A stretch of DNA of 64,000 bases from Pandoraea terrigena (GCF_902459705.1 NZ_CABPRU010000006.1:1-64000); one strand, 5' to 3'. Numbered from the stretch's first letter, positions 1-9,218 are shown. Translations and numbers: made by a program. The notes: generated from the letters alone by a model not told the origin.

Positions 1-434
1 CGGGCTTTCCAGCCCGTCGCCTCCACCGCTTCGCCGCTTGCGCTGCGTCGCCGTCGTTGCGAGAGACGGAATATTAGTGAAAACCCCGTATCCTGGCAAG
101 CCCTTTGTGAAAATAATTTGAAAAAAGCCGGAATCGGCCAAAAAATGCCTGCCCCGTGGGCGAGGTCCGGTTCCGCGATCCCCAACCACACGGTGGCAGG
201 TTCGCTCGCTTCCGGCACGCCACTGCGGTGCAATCGACGAAATCGCCCATGCTCGCCGCACGCTTGCTTATATGGAAGGGCGGCACAGGATCGAAGTCTC
301 TTCCCTCCCCCTATATATAAAGCGTGCGATGTTCCAATCCCGCGTCATCCGGTCGCCGTGCCTCGACGCGTCACCACGCCTGATCGCGCGTCTCCCGCTC
401 GCGCTCGTCATCGCCCCCAGCCCGGTGCGGCGCG
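1..434. other. Non-coding stretch at window start
   Basis: No convincing gene. It opens with a short hairpin (CGGGCT, loop TTCC, AGCCCG) that may be the tail of a terminator from outside the window. An A/T-rich patch around 75-130 precedes G/C-rich sequence leading into the decayed phospholipase-like remnant. Open frames here lack a ribosome-binding site and resemble no family I know. Confidence 0.4.
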
Positions 435-813
435 TCTCATTCGGCAGCACCTTACGCGCAAGCCTGCGTCATCGACCGGCGCGACGCCGTCCTCGGCTCG
501 TTCAATCCGGACCCGCGCGCCGTACGTCTGAATACCGAATTGGCGATCCTGATCCACAGCCCCCGATGTTGCCGAACGCATGGCGCGGATTTTCGAGCGG
601 ACAACGTCACCACGTGCCAGTTTTCGCATCCCGTCGGCGCCCGCCGACCCCGACGTGCCACCGCAGATCACCCCACCAACCCTGCCGGCGTTGCGCAGGG
701 TTGGCGGGGCGAACGGCCAGTCGCGTACCTTCGACGTCGCCCCCTATGCGTCGTTCTGGCGCAATGCGCTGGCGGGTGCCTTCACGCTGCGGCCGAGCGA
801 TGACCGGCGCTGA
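435..813 (+). pseudogene. Decayed phospholipase D / cardiolipin synthase-like remnant (C-terminal part)
   Basis: Two frames joined read as the C-terminal end of a phospholipase D-superfamily protein. In the first frame (to about 563) I see YAQACVID followed by VLGSFNPDPRAVRLNTEL, the layout of the second HKD motif (HxK, four residues, D, then G-S-x-N-x-D-x-R and an N-T-E stretch). The catalytic His and Lys positions read Tyr and Gln. At the CCCC run 561-564 the reading frame shifts; the continuation (DVAERMARIFER) runs to a stop at 813. No start codon, ribosome-binding site or N-terminal half is visible upstream. I infer an inactivated gene remnant. A sequencing error in the C run could explain the shift but not the lost HxK or the missing N-terminus. 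Confidence 0.6.
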
Positions 814-1028
814 ACCGTGCGGCCCCGCGAATACCTGAACCGTGCCGGCGCCGGTCCACGCTCCGGTCTGACGTCGATGCGCCGCGAAACACGCCCGTCG
901 GGCGCAGCGCCGCCTCCGCCTTCACACCGTCACACGCTCACCGTCACCAAGGCCTCCTGTCTGCCCGGCGCACACTTGACGTCCGCCAGGACCGAAAGAC
1001 GGCATGCGCAAGCCTCACACCGCGTACG

Positions 1029-2480
1029 TCATGCCAATCCGGCCTCGCGTCGCAAACGCACCGCCGAACGGGTTGCGTCGCGAACGACCTCGCCAACGTC
1101 AAACGTGAGGAAGCGGCCACCTTGCCGCAGAATGCGACCGTCCACGATCACCGTATCGACGTTCTCCGGCTGCGCGGAATACACCAGCGAATTGAACGGG
1201 TCGAATACGGGGGCGATGTCCAGGTCATCCATGCGAACAAGCACGATGTCGGCCCGTTTGCCCGGGGAGAGGGACCCGGTGCGATCGGCGAGATTGAGCG
1301 TTCTCGCGCCTTCAATGGTTGCAAGTTCCACCAATCGGCGCGGCGAGAGTTTGACGTTCGTATCGCTTCTCGACTTGTGTGCCCACAGCAGCGCGCGCAT
1401 TTCGTTGAAGAAGTTGGCGTTGGCCGATGCCGCCGACGAATCGGTCGAGAGCCCCATTTGCGCGTGAAGCGCTTCCATTTCCGCGAATTGGGTATAACCG
1501 CTTCGCACCGTGGAATACTGCAGCTCGATGGCGGGCGCAATGCTGATTCGCACGTTCGATGCCGCGAGCGTCTGACGTTCCGCCGCCGTGAACCCTTGAG
1601 GATGCACCAGCAGCAGATCGGAATTCAGCCATCGATGCCTGGCCATCACGTCGATAATGCCGTGCGTCTGATTTCCGTAATGCAGTGTGTAAGGCAGTTG
1701 CATGGCCTGCGCATGCGCCATCGACGTGCTGAGGTCGTCAAGGACACTGGCGCGCATCGAACCATCCTTCTGCGTCACCGGCGCGACGACGACGCCCAAC
1801 GTCAGGCGCGGACGCTTCGGCAATATCACCTGTCGGACTCGCTCGACATCCTGCCAATCCATGGGCTGCGAAGACGGCTCACCGAAGCGGCCGTAGGAGA
1901 ATCGGGCACGCACGCCAAGGTCCTCCAGCGCCTGTAGATCCGCCTGCGCATGCGCCGGCGAGCGCACGTTGTGACAGAAGTCGTGCACCGTGGTAATGCC
2001 CGACATCAGGTTTTGCGCCAATCCGAATCGCACCGAATGGTAGATATCCTCCGGCGTCATGACGGCGCCGGCCCGGGCCTTGCTCGGAAAATAACCGAAT
2101 GTCGGATCGTCGCCGCGCAGGGAGCCGCGCAGCAGGCTCGTCCACATGTGCTGATGCGTGTCCACGAACCCCGGCATGACAATCGTTCGGCTCGCGTCGA
2201 CAATTCGCACGTTCGGCAAATCGAGGCGGGCGGCAACGGCGACGATGGCGCCGCCCCTCACGTGCACGTCGCCCACGGGAAATTCGCCAAGCGCCGGGTC
2301 CATCGTCAACACGTACCCCCCGCGCAAGATGAACTCGTCGCGCTCGGGCTGGGCACGCCAGGCATGCCCCTGCGCCGCCGCCGACACCGGCGCCAGCAGC
2401 GCGGGGACCATCATGCTGCCGGCAACGGCGCCGCAGGCTTTGAGAAGACTGCGCCGGTTTCGCTGCATCTCGTTTTTCAT
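1029..2480 (-). CDS. Exported amidohydrolase family protein
   Basis: A 483-residue metal-dependent hydrolase of the amidohydrolase superfamily (ATZ/TRZ, cytosine deaminase-like). The N-terminus has a Tat-like leader (NRRSLLKACGAVAG, then a hydrophobic stretch and an Ala-rich cleavage region), so it probably acts in the periplasm. The HxH metal motif is in VDTHQHMW; further metal or catalytic candidates are the His of HYGNQTHG and the Asp of STDSSAAS. I chose the ATG at 2480 because AAGGAG sits seven bases upstream; an earlier in-frame ATG at 2504 has no such site. It lies 28 bp after a porin gene on the same strand, so the pair is probably an operon, with the porin admitting the substrate. 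The substrate cannot be read from the sequence. Confidence 0.85.
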   Translation of the reverse strand: MKNEMQRNRRSLLKACGAVAGSMMVPALLAPVSAAAQGHAWRAQPERDEFILRGGYVLTMDPALGEFPVGDVHVRGGAIVAVAARLDLPNVRIVDASRTIVMPGFVDTHQHMWTSLLRGSLRGDDPTFGYFPSKARAGAVMTPEDIYHSVRFGLAQNLMSGITTVHDFCHNVRSPAHAQADLQALEDLGVRARFSYGRFGEPSSQPMDWQDVERVRQVILPKRPRLTLGVVVAPVTQKDGSMRASVLDDLSTSMAHAQAMQLPYTLHYGNQTHGIIDVMARHRWLNSDLLLVHPQGFTAAERQTLAASNVRISIAPAIELQYSTVRSGYTQFAEMEALHAQMGLSTDSSAASANANFFNEMRALLWAHKSRSDTNVKLSPRRLVELATIEGARTLNLADRTGSLSPGKRADIVLVRMDDLDIAPVFDPFNSLVYSAQPENVDTVIVDGRILRQGGRFLTFDVGEVVRDATRSAVRLRREAGLA

Positions 2481-2508
2481 ATCGGAACTCCTTGGGGGCG
2501 ACAACGCG

Positions 2509-3609
2509 TCAAAAGGTGTGCTGGATGCTGACGGTACTCACGAACTGGTGATCACCGCTCGCGGGGCCGATCGACGCGTTCACCTGCGCCTTCGCACCGT
2601 TGCCTGAGGCGATTTGCAGTGCAGCGTCGACATACACCGTCGTGCGTTTCGACAGCCGGTAGCCGACAAGGGACGTGAGTTGATTGGCACGGTTGTCGTT
2701 CAGTTGTGCGTTGCCGCGCATGTGCGTATAGGTCGCGCTCGCATACCACGCCGCGCTGAAGTCGTACCCCACACTGACGTCAAAAGCGTTGATCTGCGCC
2801 CCGGTCGCGGTGTTCCGGGAGATCGTGGCGAGCGCCGAGATCAACACCTTGTCGAATCCGTAGCGGACGCCGAGCCCGATGTTGCGGATGCCATCGTTGC
2901 CGTTGTTCGTTTGCGGCGACTTGACCATCGTGTACGCCGCACCGATACCCGCATTCGCGTACTCATAGTTGATGCCGAAACTGCTGGCCGAGGATTTGCC
3001 AAAACTTCCGGGCGCGCCGCCGAAGCCGTACATCGCGCCGAACGTCAGGCCGGAGAAATCGGCGCTCTTGAACTTGACCGTGTTGGCGATCGCCTCGCCA
3101 TTCACGCGATCGAAGTCGAATGAACCCTGCGCGGAATAGGACACACCGAACTTCGCGAACGGCCCTTGGTGCGCGGCGTAAGCTCCCTCGAAGAAGCTGC
3201 CCGGGTAGCGGTTCAGCGTCAGGCTGTCGAACATGAAGTCGCGCTGATTCCCGAGGGTCAGCGTGCCGTATCGATTCGCCAGTCCGACATACGATTCGCG
3301 GGAAAACAGACTGCCCGGACCACCGAACACGTTGCCGTTGACAATGCTGAATAGCGAACCGAGATAAAACACGGCTCGGTTGCCGCCGCCAAGGTCTTCG
3401 GTGCCGCGAACGATCAGGGCGTTCGGCCGCAGAACACCGGGGTTTGCGGTGACGGCGGCCCCCCCGCCAACGTTGCTCGAATAGCCCACGCCGGCGCCCA
3501 GCAGGCCGCTGATCTCGACGTTGCTCTGCGCCTGCGCCGGGTTGGCGAGGGCGCCGCCCAGCAGGCCCGCGGTGATGAATGAACGTACCCAAATGCCGTG
3601 GTGATTCAC
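2509..3609 (-). CDS. General outer-membrane porin (beta-proteobacterial type)
   Basis: A 366-residue trimeric 16-strand porin of the Omp38/OpcP type that lets small hydrophilic solutes cross the outer membrane. The product starts at GTG 3609, preceded by GGGAGAC, and has a clear signal peptide ending near NPAQAQS. The mature chain opens with NVEISGLLGAGVGYSSN and ends in Phe (SIQHTF), the C-terminal signature recognised by the BAM complex. Alternating short beta segments and the loop-3 type LTLGNQRDFMFD stretch fit the family. Upstream in-frame ATG codons would place a non-secretory extension before the signal peptide, so I rejected them. It is first in an operon with the amidohydrolase and divergent from a LysR gene. 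Confidence 0.9.
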   Translation of the reverse strand: MNHHGIWVRSFITAGLLGGALANPAQAQSNVEISGLLGAGVGYSSNVGGGAAVTANPGVLRPNALIVRGTEDLGGGNRAVFYLGSLFSIVNGNVFGGPGSLFSRESYVGLANRYGTLTLGNQRDFMFDSLTLNRYPGSFFEGAYAAHQGPFAKFGVSYSAQGSFDFDRVNGEAIANTVKFKSADFSGLTFGAMYGFGGAPGSFGKSSASSFGINYEYANAGIGAAYTMVKSPQTNNGNDGIRNIGLGVRYGFDKVLISALATISRNTATGAQINAFDVSVGYDFSAAWYASATYTHMRGNAQLNDNRANQLTSLVGYRLSKRTTVYVDAALQIASGNGAKAQVNASIGPASGDHQFVSTVSIQHTF

Positions 3610-3750
3610 GTTGTCTCCCTGAATTATTGAACCGGATGCGTGGCAAGGACAGGTTTTGCGCGGCGTGTTGCCCGATAGGGTCAGCCGCTTCGCATCCGTC
3701 GCATCCCCGAGTCGTGTTCGGGAGACGTGAATACGATTATTTTTTATGCC

Positions 3751-3778
3751 TATATAATTGACACTTAAACTTATTGAA
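3751..3778 (-). promoter_or_regulatory. Candidate porin promoter
   Basis: Read on the minus strand: TTCAAT (3778-3773), a 16-base spacer and TATATA (3756-3751), in the only markedly A/T-rich patch of the porin-LysR intergenic region. Placement about 140 bp upstream of the porin start is plausible, but the boxes are imperfect. Confidence 0.35.
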
Positions 3779-3885
3779 CAGAACGGCAGGGCCTCTGCCA
3801 CCTGTGCCCGACACCGTATGGGGTGTCTGGCAGGCCAGTGTAGGTTCAGGCAAGCACCGGAAAGGTGAATTCTTGGAATCAGCCA

Positions 3886-3900
3886 TCAACCATTGGTTGA
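3886..3900. promoter_or_regulatory. Candidate LysR-type operator
   Basis: TCAACCATTGGTTGA is a perfect 7-1-7 dyad in the gap between the divergent porin and LysR genes, 121 bp before the LysR start. Size, symmetry and position suit a LysR recognition site. Binding is inferred, not shown. The rest of 3610-4021 holds the candidate porin promoter and a weaker GACACC/GGTGTC repeat (3810-3827), with no gene. Confidence 0.4.
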
Positions 3901-4021
3901 CGCACGGCTGGCGCAGTCGGTGGCGCCGATGAGGGGGCGGACAGCACGAGAGCTGTGGGCTCGCGACGTTGGGAGCGAGGCCGTCGCCTCGTTGCCGATA
4001 ACGCGTTGATGGAGGTCGAAA

Positions 4022-4963
4022 ATGAATGCCAGAACCGGTCAGGCGCCGCCGTCGCGCCTCAAGCTCAAATACCTGCAGGCCGTCGCAGTGCTCGATGAAA
4101 CGCACAGCCTGACGAAGGCCGCCGATCGCCTGAATCTCACACGCGCGGCACTTTCCAAGACCCTGGCTGCGCTCGAAGACCTACTGGGGGTGAAGCTCTA
4201 CGAGCGCACCGCGTCCGGCATGGTGCCAACGACGTTCGGCCGAACACTGGCCCGTCACGCGCGCATGATTCTTGGCAATCTTCGCTCGGCCGAGGATGAA
4301 CTCCGAGACCTGATGAATGAGCACCGCGAGAGCCTTGTCGTCGGCGCCCTGTTCATCGCCATGCCTCAACTGCTGCCGCAGGCGATCGCGTTGATGGCCG
4401 AATCCCATCCCCGTTGCGTCATTACCGTGCGCGAGAGTGGTTCGTTCGGGCTGGCCGCGGGGCTTCACGATGGCAGCTTCGATCTGGTCGTGGGACGTCT
4501 GGTGCCCGAGTACTTTCGCAGCGCCGTCGAACTGGAGCCGCTTTTCGAAGAGGACCTGCTCGTCATTTGCCGTCGCGGCCACCCGCTTGCGGATATGCCG
4601 ACGCCAGGTTGGCGAGACGTTGCCGACTATCCCTGGCTGCTCCCCCCGAAAGAATCCCCGATCAGCCATGCGCTTCAATCGCAATTTCTTGCGGGCGGCG
4701 TTCCGGGGCCGGGCGTGATCGTCGAGGCGTTTTCCATCCCCCTCGCGCTCGGGATGCTGCAAACCTGCGACGCGATCACCGTGCTGCCGAGCCGCCTCGC
4801 CCATGCACTGCGCGACAAGGGAGACGTCACTATCTTGCCTTTGCGCCCGCCACCGCTGCCCGCGCCGATGGGTGTGGCATGGCGTAAGGGCGATCCCTTG
4901 CCACCACTCGCCACGGCATTTGTCGATGCATTGAAGCGATGCGCCTCGGCAGCGCCGCGCTGA
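4022..4963 (+). CDS. LysR-family transcriptional regulator
   Basis: A 313-residue regulator with an N-terminal winged helix-turn-helix (about residues 12-70, LKYLQAVAVLDETHSLTKAADRLNLTRAALSKTL is the recognition region) and a C-terminal periplasmic-binding-like effector domain (about 95-305). GGAGGTC precedes the ATG. It is divergent from the porin-amidohydrolase operon, the classic arrangement for a LysR protein controlling the neighbouring operon, and probably itself. The sequence resembles the GbpR/CbL/PcaQ branch more than the CysB branch, but the inducer is unknown; it may be the amidohydrolase substrate or product. Confidence 0.9.
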   Translation: MNARTGQAPPSRLKLKYLQAVAVLDETHSLTKAADRLNLTRAALSKTLAALEDLLGVKLYERTASGMVPTTFGRTLARHARMILGNLRSAEDELRDLMNEHRESLVVGALFIAMPQLLPQAIALMAESHPRCVITVRESGSFGLAAGLHDGSFDLVVGRLVPEYFRSAVELEPLFEEDLLVICRRGHPLADMPTPGWRDVADYPWLLPPKESPISHALQSQFLAGGVPGPGVIVEAFSIPLALGMLQTCDAITVLPSRLAHALRDKGDVTILPLRPPPLPAPMGVAWRKGDPLPPLATAFVDALKRCASAAPR

Positions 4964-5111
4964 GGCGGCTTTCCGGCAATACCGGCGGCGCCGCAAGGTA
5001 CCGGCTCGGCGCGCCAGCGCATCCGCCCGCCTTCAGCGCGCCGCAAATCCCGAATCCGCCGCACCCATACTCTGCGACAAACAGTCTCCGCCTTCTCATG
5101 GAAAACATTTA

Positions 5112-5139
5112 TTGACCGACCGGCCGGTCGGTTTATAAT
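5112..5139 (+). promoter_or_regulatory. paa operon promoter with embedded TetR-type operator
   Basis: TTGACC (5112-5117), a 16-base spacer and a consensus TATAAT (5134-5139) form a strong sigma-70 promoter. The spacer is filled by an 18-bp perfect palindrome, ACCGACCGGCCGGTCGGT (5115-5132), overlapping the -35 box and ending next to the -10 box. A repressor bound there would block RNA polymerase. The PaaR-type TetR gene at the far end of the operon is the obvious candidate. The boxes and the palindrome are read directly; the pairing with that regulator is inferred. Confidence 0.75.
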
Positions 5140-5177
5140 GCGTTCCATATCCCCACATGCCGCGGAGACCTTCCTTT

Positions 5178-6191
5178 ATGTATACGTATACGCAAGCCAT
5201 CGATCTGGCCGGCAACAGCCCCAAGGGCGTGCGCGCCCTGAGCGAGGCGGAGCAGCAGCAGCAAGCCCGCTTCGACGCCCGCGTCGCCGCCGATCAGAAG
5301 ATCGAGCCGCAGGATTACATGCCCGCCGAGTACCGCAAGACACTCGTGCGCCAGATCTCGCAGCACGCGCACTCGGAAGTCGTCGGCATGCTGCCGGAAG
5401 GCAACTGGATCTCGCGTGCGCCCAGCCTCAAGCGCAAGGCCATCCTGCTCGCCAAGGTGCAGGACGAAGCCGGCCACGGCCTCTACCTGTATTCCGCCGC
5501 CGAAACGCTCGGCTCGTCGCGCGACCAGATGATCGACGCGCTGCACTCGGGCAAGGCCAAGTACTCCAGCATCTTCAATTACCCGACGCTCACCTGGGCC
5601 GATGTCGGCGTGATCGGCTGGCTCGTCGACGGCGCCGCCATCATGAACCAGGTGCCGCTGTGCCGCTGCTCGTACGGACCGTACGCGCGCGCCATGATCC
5701 GCGTGTGCAAGGAAGAGTCGTTCCACCAGCGTCAGGGCTTCGACGCCCTGCTCTCGATGATGAGCGGCACCCAAGCCCAGCGCGACATGGTCCAGGAGGC
5801 GGTGAACCGCTGGTGGTGGCCGGTGCTGATGATGTTCGGCCCGAGCGACAAGGACTCGATCCACAGCGCGCAAACCATGCAATGGGGCATCAAGCGCATC
5901 TCGAACGACGACCTGCGCCAGAAATTCGTCGACGCCGCCGTTGAACAGGCCAAGGTGCTCGGCGTGACCTTCCCCGACCCCGACCTGAAGTGGAACGAGG
6001 CCCGCAAGGCACACGACTACGGCGAGATCGACTGGAGCGAATTCTGGCGTGTGGTCGGCGGTGACGGCCCGTGCAACAAGGAACGTGTCGGCACGCGCGT
6101 GGCCGCCCACGAAAAAGGCACCTGGGTGCGCGACGCCGCCCTGGCGCACGCCGCAAAGCAGCGCCAACGCGCCGAGAAACGGGCCGCCTGA
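5178..6191 (+). CDS. paaA: Phenylacetyl-CoA epoxidase, catalytic subunit A
   Basis: The catalytic diiron subunit (337 residues) of the cytoplasmic ring-epoxidising monooxygenase PaaABC(D)E. It converts phenylacetyl-CoA to the ring-1,2-epoxide with O2 and electrons from PaaE. The ferritin-like diiron ligands are visible as EAGH (in [17 protein letters not shown]) and the later ExxxH in [14 protein letters not shown] use the ATG at 5178 (MYTYTQ), the usual PaaA start; GGAG lies about ten bases upstream. An in-frame ATG at 5157 would add seven atypical residues. First gene of a tight operon paaABCDE behind a regulated promoter. Confidence 0.95.
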   Translation: MYTYTQAIDLAGNSPKGVRALSEAEQQQQARFDARVAADQKIEPQDYMPAEYRKTLVRQISQHAHSEVVGMLPEGNWISRAPSLKRKAILLAKVQDEAGHGLYLYSAAETLGSSRDQMIDALHSGKAKYSSIFNYPTLTWADVGVIGWLVDGAAIMNQVPLCRCSYGPYARAMIRVCKEESFHQRQGFDALLSMMSGTQAQRDMVQEAVNRWWWPVLMMFGPSDKDSIHSAQTMQWGIKRISNDDLRQKFVDAAVEQAKVLGVTFPDPDLKWNEARKAHDYGEIDWSEFWRVVGGDGPCNKERVGTRVAAHEKGTWVRDAALAHAAKQRQRAEKRAA

Positions 6192-6241
6192 GCGGCACGC
6201 GCCGCAACAGGCAGCCCCCTCACAAGACATCAGGAACGATC

Positions 6242-6538
6242 ATGACGCAAGCAAGCAACAAGGAATGGCCCCTCTGGGAAGTGTTCGTGCGCAGCAAGAT
6301 GGGCCTCGAACACAAGCACTGCGGCAGCCTGCACGCCGCCGACGCCGAGATGGCGTTGCACATGGCACGCGACGTCTACACGCGCCGCCAGGAAGGCGTG
6401 AGCCTCTGGGTCGTGCCGTCCGCCGCCATCACGGCATCGGCCCCCGAAGACAAGGCCGAGTTGTTCGATCCGGCCGCCGACAAGATCTACCGTCATCCGA
6501 CCTTCTACCAGTTGCCGGAAGAAGTGAACCACATGTAA
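6242..6538 (+). CDS. paaB: Phenylacetyl-CoA epoxidase subunit B
   Basis: A 98-residue small subunit of the phenylacetyl-CoA epoxidase complex, of the usual PaaB length. The family-typical opening EWPLWEVFVRSKMGLEHKHCGSLHA is present in the normal place, and AGGAAC lies just before the ATG. PaaB is thought to bridge PaaAC heterodimers in the complex. It follows paaA by 50 bp and precedes paaC by 49 bp. Confidence 0.95.
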   Translation: MTQASNKEWPLWEVFVRSKMGLEHKHCGSLHAADAEMALHMARDVYTRRQEGVSLWVVPSAAITASAPEDKAELFDPAADKIYRHPTFYQLPEEVNHM

Positions 6539-6587
6539 GCGGCAGCGCGCCGAGGTGATCGGTGCGCCCCATGCGAGACCCCAGAAC

Positions 6588-7391
6588 ATGAAACCGACGC
6601 AGGAACATCTGTCCTATCTGCTGCGCCTCGCCGACAACGCGCTGATCCTCGGTCAGCGCAATGCGGAATGGTGTGGTCACGGCCCCGTGCTGGAAGAAGA
6701 CATCGCGCTCACCAACCTGAGCCTCGATCTCATCGGCCAGGCACGCATGCTGTATCAGCAAGCCGCCAAGATCGACACCGCGCTGACCGGCATTGCCAAG
6801 CAGGAGGACGACTACGCCTTCTGGCGCGACGAATTCGCGTTCCGCAACTGGACGCTGGTCGAACTGCCCCACTATGGCCCGACCGCCGGCACGACCGCCG
6901 CGGAGCGCGACTACGCCGTGACCATCGTGCGTAACTTCCTCTACTCGGCCCTGATGGTCGAAGTGTGGCAAGCCCTCACGCAATCGACGGATCCGGATCT
7001 CGCCGCCATCGCCGCCAAGTCGGTCAAGGAAGCGCATTACCACCTGCACCATGCCCGCGACTGGCTGGTGCGCTTCGGCGACGGTACCGAGGAATCGCAT
7101 CTCCGCGCCCAGGCCGCGCTCGACTACCTGATGCCGTACATGAACGAGATCTTCAAGCCGGACGCGCTCGAAGACGCCGTGGCCGCAGCCGGCACCGGTG
7201 TCACGATGGCCAGCCTGAAGGACACGTGGCAAGCCACGGTGAGCGACGCGCTGCAAGAAGCGACGCTTGACGCACCGGTCGGCGGCGCGTTCGAGAGCAC
7301 GGGCAAGTTCGGCTATCACTCCGAGCACATGGGTTATCTGCTCGGCGAGATGCAGGGGCTGGCTCGCCAGCATCCCGGCGCGACCTGGTAA
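6588..7391 (+). CDS. paaC: Phenylacetyl-CoA epoxidase subunit C
   Basis: A 267-residue structural partner of PaaA with the same ferritin-like fold. The diiron site is degenerate in this family, and the protein stabilises the PaaAC heterodimer. Recognisable segments are LRLADNALILGQRNAEWCGHGP near the start and KEAHYHLHHARDWLVRFGDGTEES in the middle. The ATG at 6588 (MKPTQEHLSYLLRLAD) matches the family start; the in-frame ATG at 6555 would add an unrelated extension. Confidence 0.95.
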   Translation: MKPTQEHLSYLLRLADNALILGQRNAEWCGHGPVLEEDIALTNLSLDLIGQARMLYQQAAKIDTALTGIAKQEDDYAFWRDEFAFRNWTLVELPHYGPTAGTTAAERDYAVTIVRNFLYSALMVEVWQALTQSTDPDLAAIAAKSVKEAHYHLHHARDWLVRFGDGTEESHLRAQAALDYLMPYMNEIFKPDALEDAVAAAGTGVTMASLKDTWQATVSDALQEATLDAPVGGAFESTGKFGYHSEHMGYLLGEMQGLARQHPGATW

Positions 7392-7414
7392 GCCACCGTC
7401 CGCCACGCACGTCC

Positions 7415-8044
7415 ATGCCTACGATGAATCCGTTCGCCACCCCGGTTGCCGCTCATTTCGCCGATACAACCATGAATCTGCCGCTCACTCCCCCCGTGGC
7501 GCCCGACGTGCTCACGCCGGCCTCGGAGGCGTCGCTGCCGCTCGCATGGCAGACGCTCGAAGCGGTGCCCGATCCGGAGATTCCGGTCGTGTCGATCCGG
7601 GAACTCGGCATCCTGCGCGACGTGCGCGTCGTCACGAACGCCAGCGGCACGGCATTCGAGATCGTGATTACGCCAACGTACTCGGGTTGCCCGGCGATGC
7701 AACAGATCGCCGAGGACATCGACGCGGCCATGACGCGCGCGGGTCTCGGCCCGTGGCACATCACGACGGTGCTCGCCCCCGCCTGGACGACGGACTGGAT
7801 CAGCCCCGAGGCACGCGAAAAGCTGCGCGGCTACGGCATCGCGCCGCCCACGGGCACGCACGCCGTGGCCGCCGACGCGCCGCGCAAGATCACGTTCTAC
7901 GGCCGGCCGAAAGATGGCGTGACGTGCCCGCATTGCGGGTCCACCGAGACCGAAGTGGTATCGGCGTTCGGTTCGACCGCCTGCAAGGCGCATTACCGTT
8001 GCCGCACGTGCCGAGAGCCGTTCGACTATTTCAAGCCCTATTGA
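7415..8044 (+). CDS. paaD: Phenylacetate degradation protein PaaD (PaaJ), Fe-S/metal maturation factor
   Basis: A 209-residue MIP18/SufT-family protein needed for epoxidase activity, probably in cofactor assembly. The MIP18 core is SLPLAWQTLEAVPDPEIPVVSIRELGILRDV through TYSGCPAMQQIAEDI; the Asp-Pro-Glu loop and TYSGCPA are family hallmarks. The C-terminus carries a CPHC ... CRTC four-cysteine zinc-ribbon motif, as in PaaD. The N-terminus is longer than usual by about 40 Pro/Ala-rich residues, so translation may begin at a downstream ATG (MNLPLTPP at 7472). Confidence 0.9.
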   Translation: MPTMNPFATPVAAHFADTTMNLPLTPPVAPDVLTPASEASLPLAWQTLEAVPDPEIPVVSIRELGILRDVRVVTNASGTAFEIVITPTYSGCPAMQQIAEDIDAAMTRAGLGPWHITTVLAPAWTTDWISPEAREKLRGYGIAPPTGTHAVAADAPRKITFYGRPKDGVTCPHCGSTETEVVSAFGSTACKAHYRCRTCREPFDYFKPY

Positions 8045-8129
8045 TTGACCCGATTGATCCCGCTTCGCGCGTAGCGATGCCGACACTTTGCCCGGCGGCA
8101 ACCGCACCCGGGCAGCAAGGAAGCCCACG

Positions 8130-9218
8130 ATGACGACCCCGCAATTCCATTCGCTGACCATCCGCGAAATCCGGCCCGAGACCACCGACGCCATCTCCAT
8201 CGCCTTCACGGTGCCGGACGCGTTGCGCGACGCCTATCGCTTCACGCAAGGCCAGTTCCTCACGCTCAAGACCGAGATCGACGGCGAAGAAGCCCGCCGC
8301 TCCTACTCGATCTGCGTCGGGGTGCCCGACTATGACGCCACGGGCGAACTGCGCGTGGGCATCAAGCGCGTGCCGGGCGGCAAGTTCTCGAACTTCGCGA
8401 ATGACCAGTTGAAGCCGGGGCAGCAGATCGACGTGATGACGCCGGATGGCCGCTTCTTTACACGTCTGTCGGCCGATCACGCGAAGCACTATGTCGGCTT
8501 CGCCGGCGGTTCGGGCATCACGCCGATGCTCGCGCTCATCAAGACGACGCTGGCCGCCGAGCCGCACAGCCAGTTCACTCTGGTCTACGGCAATCGCGCG
8601 GTGCCCGCGATCATGTTCGCCGAGGCGCTCGAAGACCTGAAGAACACGTATCTGGGCCGCCTGCGCCTGTATCACGTGCTCTCGGACGAAGCCCAGGAAG
8701 TAGAGTTGTTCAACGGCCTGCTCGATCAGGACAAGTGCACGGCTTTCCTCGAGACGCTGATTCCGGCATCGAGCATCGACGAAGCGTTCATCTGCGGCCC
8801 GGGTCCGATGATGGACGCTGCCGAAGCCGCGCTCCATGCCGCTGGCGTGGCCAAGGAAAAGATTCACGTCGAACGGTTCGGCGTGCCGACGCCGCAAGTC
8901 GCTGCGAAGCCGGTCGTGATCACGGACGATACGCCGATGGCGGAGCTGGTCGTTGTCATGGACGGCAAGGAGCGTCGTCTGCGCCAGCCGTACGAAGGCC
9001 AGAGCATTCTGGATACGGGCCTTGCCGCCGGTCTGGCGCTACCCTACGCCTGCAAGGGCGGCGTGTGCTGCACGTGCCGCGCCAAGGTGCTCGAGGGCGA
9101 AGTGGCGATGGACAAGAACTACACGCTGGAAGACTACGAAGTCGAGCAGGGTTTCGTGTTGACGTGCCAGGCGCGGCCCCTCACGGAGCGCGTCGTGGTG
9201 AGCTACGACGAACGTTGA
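8130..9218 (+). CDS. paaE: Phenylacetyl-CoA epoxidase reductase subunit
   Basis: A 362-residue electron-transfer subunit. It has an N-terminal ferredoxin-reductase-like FAD domain (RRSYSICVG is the FAD-binding RxYS motif), an NAD(P)-binding middle domain (GGSGITPMLALI, then FICGPGPMMDA) and a C-terminal plant-type 2Fe-2S domain with CKGGVCCTC and a later Cys in VLTCQARP. It passes electrons from NADPH to the PaaA diiron site. AAGGAAG precedes the ATG at 8130. The order FNR-like plus C-terminal ferredoxin is standard for PaaE. Confidence 0.95.
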   Translation: MTTPQFHSLTIREIRPETTDAISIAFTVPDALRDAYRFTQGQFLTLKTEIDGEEARRSYSICVGVPDYDATGELRVGIKRVPGGKFSNFANDQLKPGQQIDVMTPDGRFFTRLSADHAKHYVGFAGGSGITPMLALIKTTLAAEPHSQFTLVYGNRAVPAIMFAEALEDLKNTYLGRLRLYHVLSDEAQEVELFNGLLDQDKCTAFLETLIPASSIDEAFICGPGPMMDAAEAALHAAGVAKEKIHVERFGVPTPQVAAKPVVITDDTPMAELVVVMDGKERRLRQPYEGQSILDTGLAAGLALPYACKGGVCCTCRAKVLEGEVAMDKNYTLEDYEVEQGFVLTCQARPLTERVVVSYDER

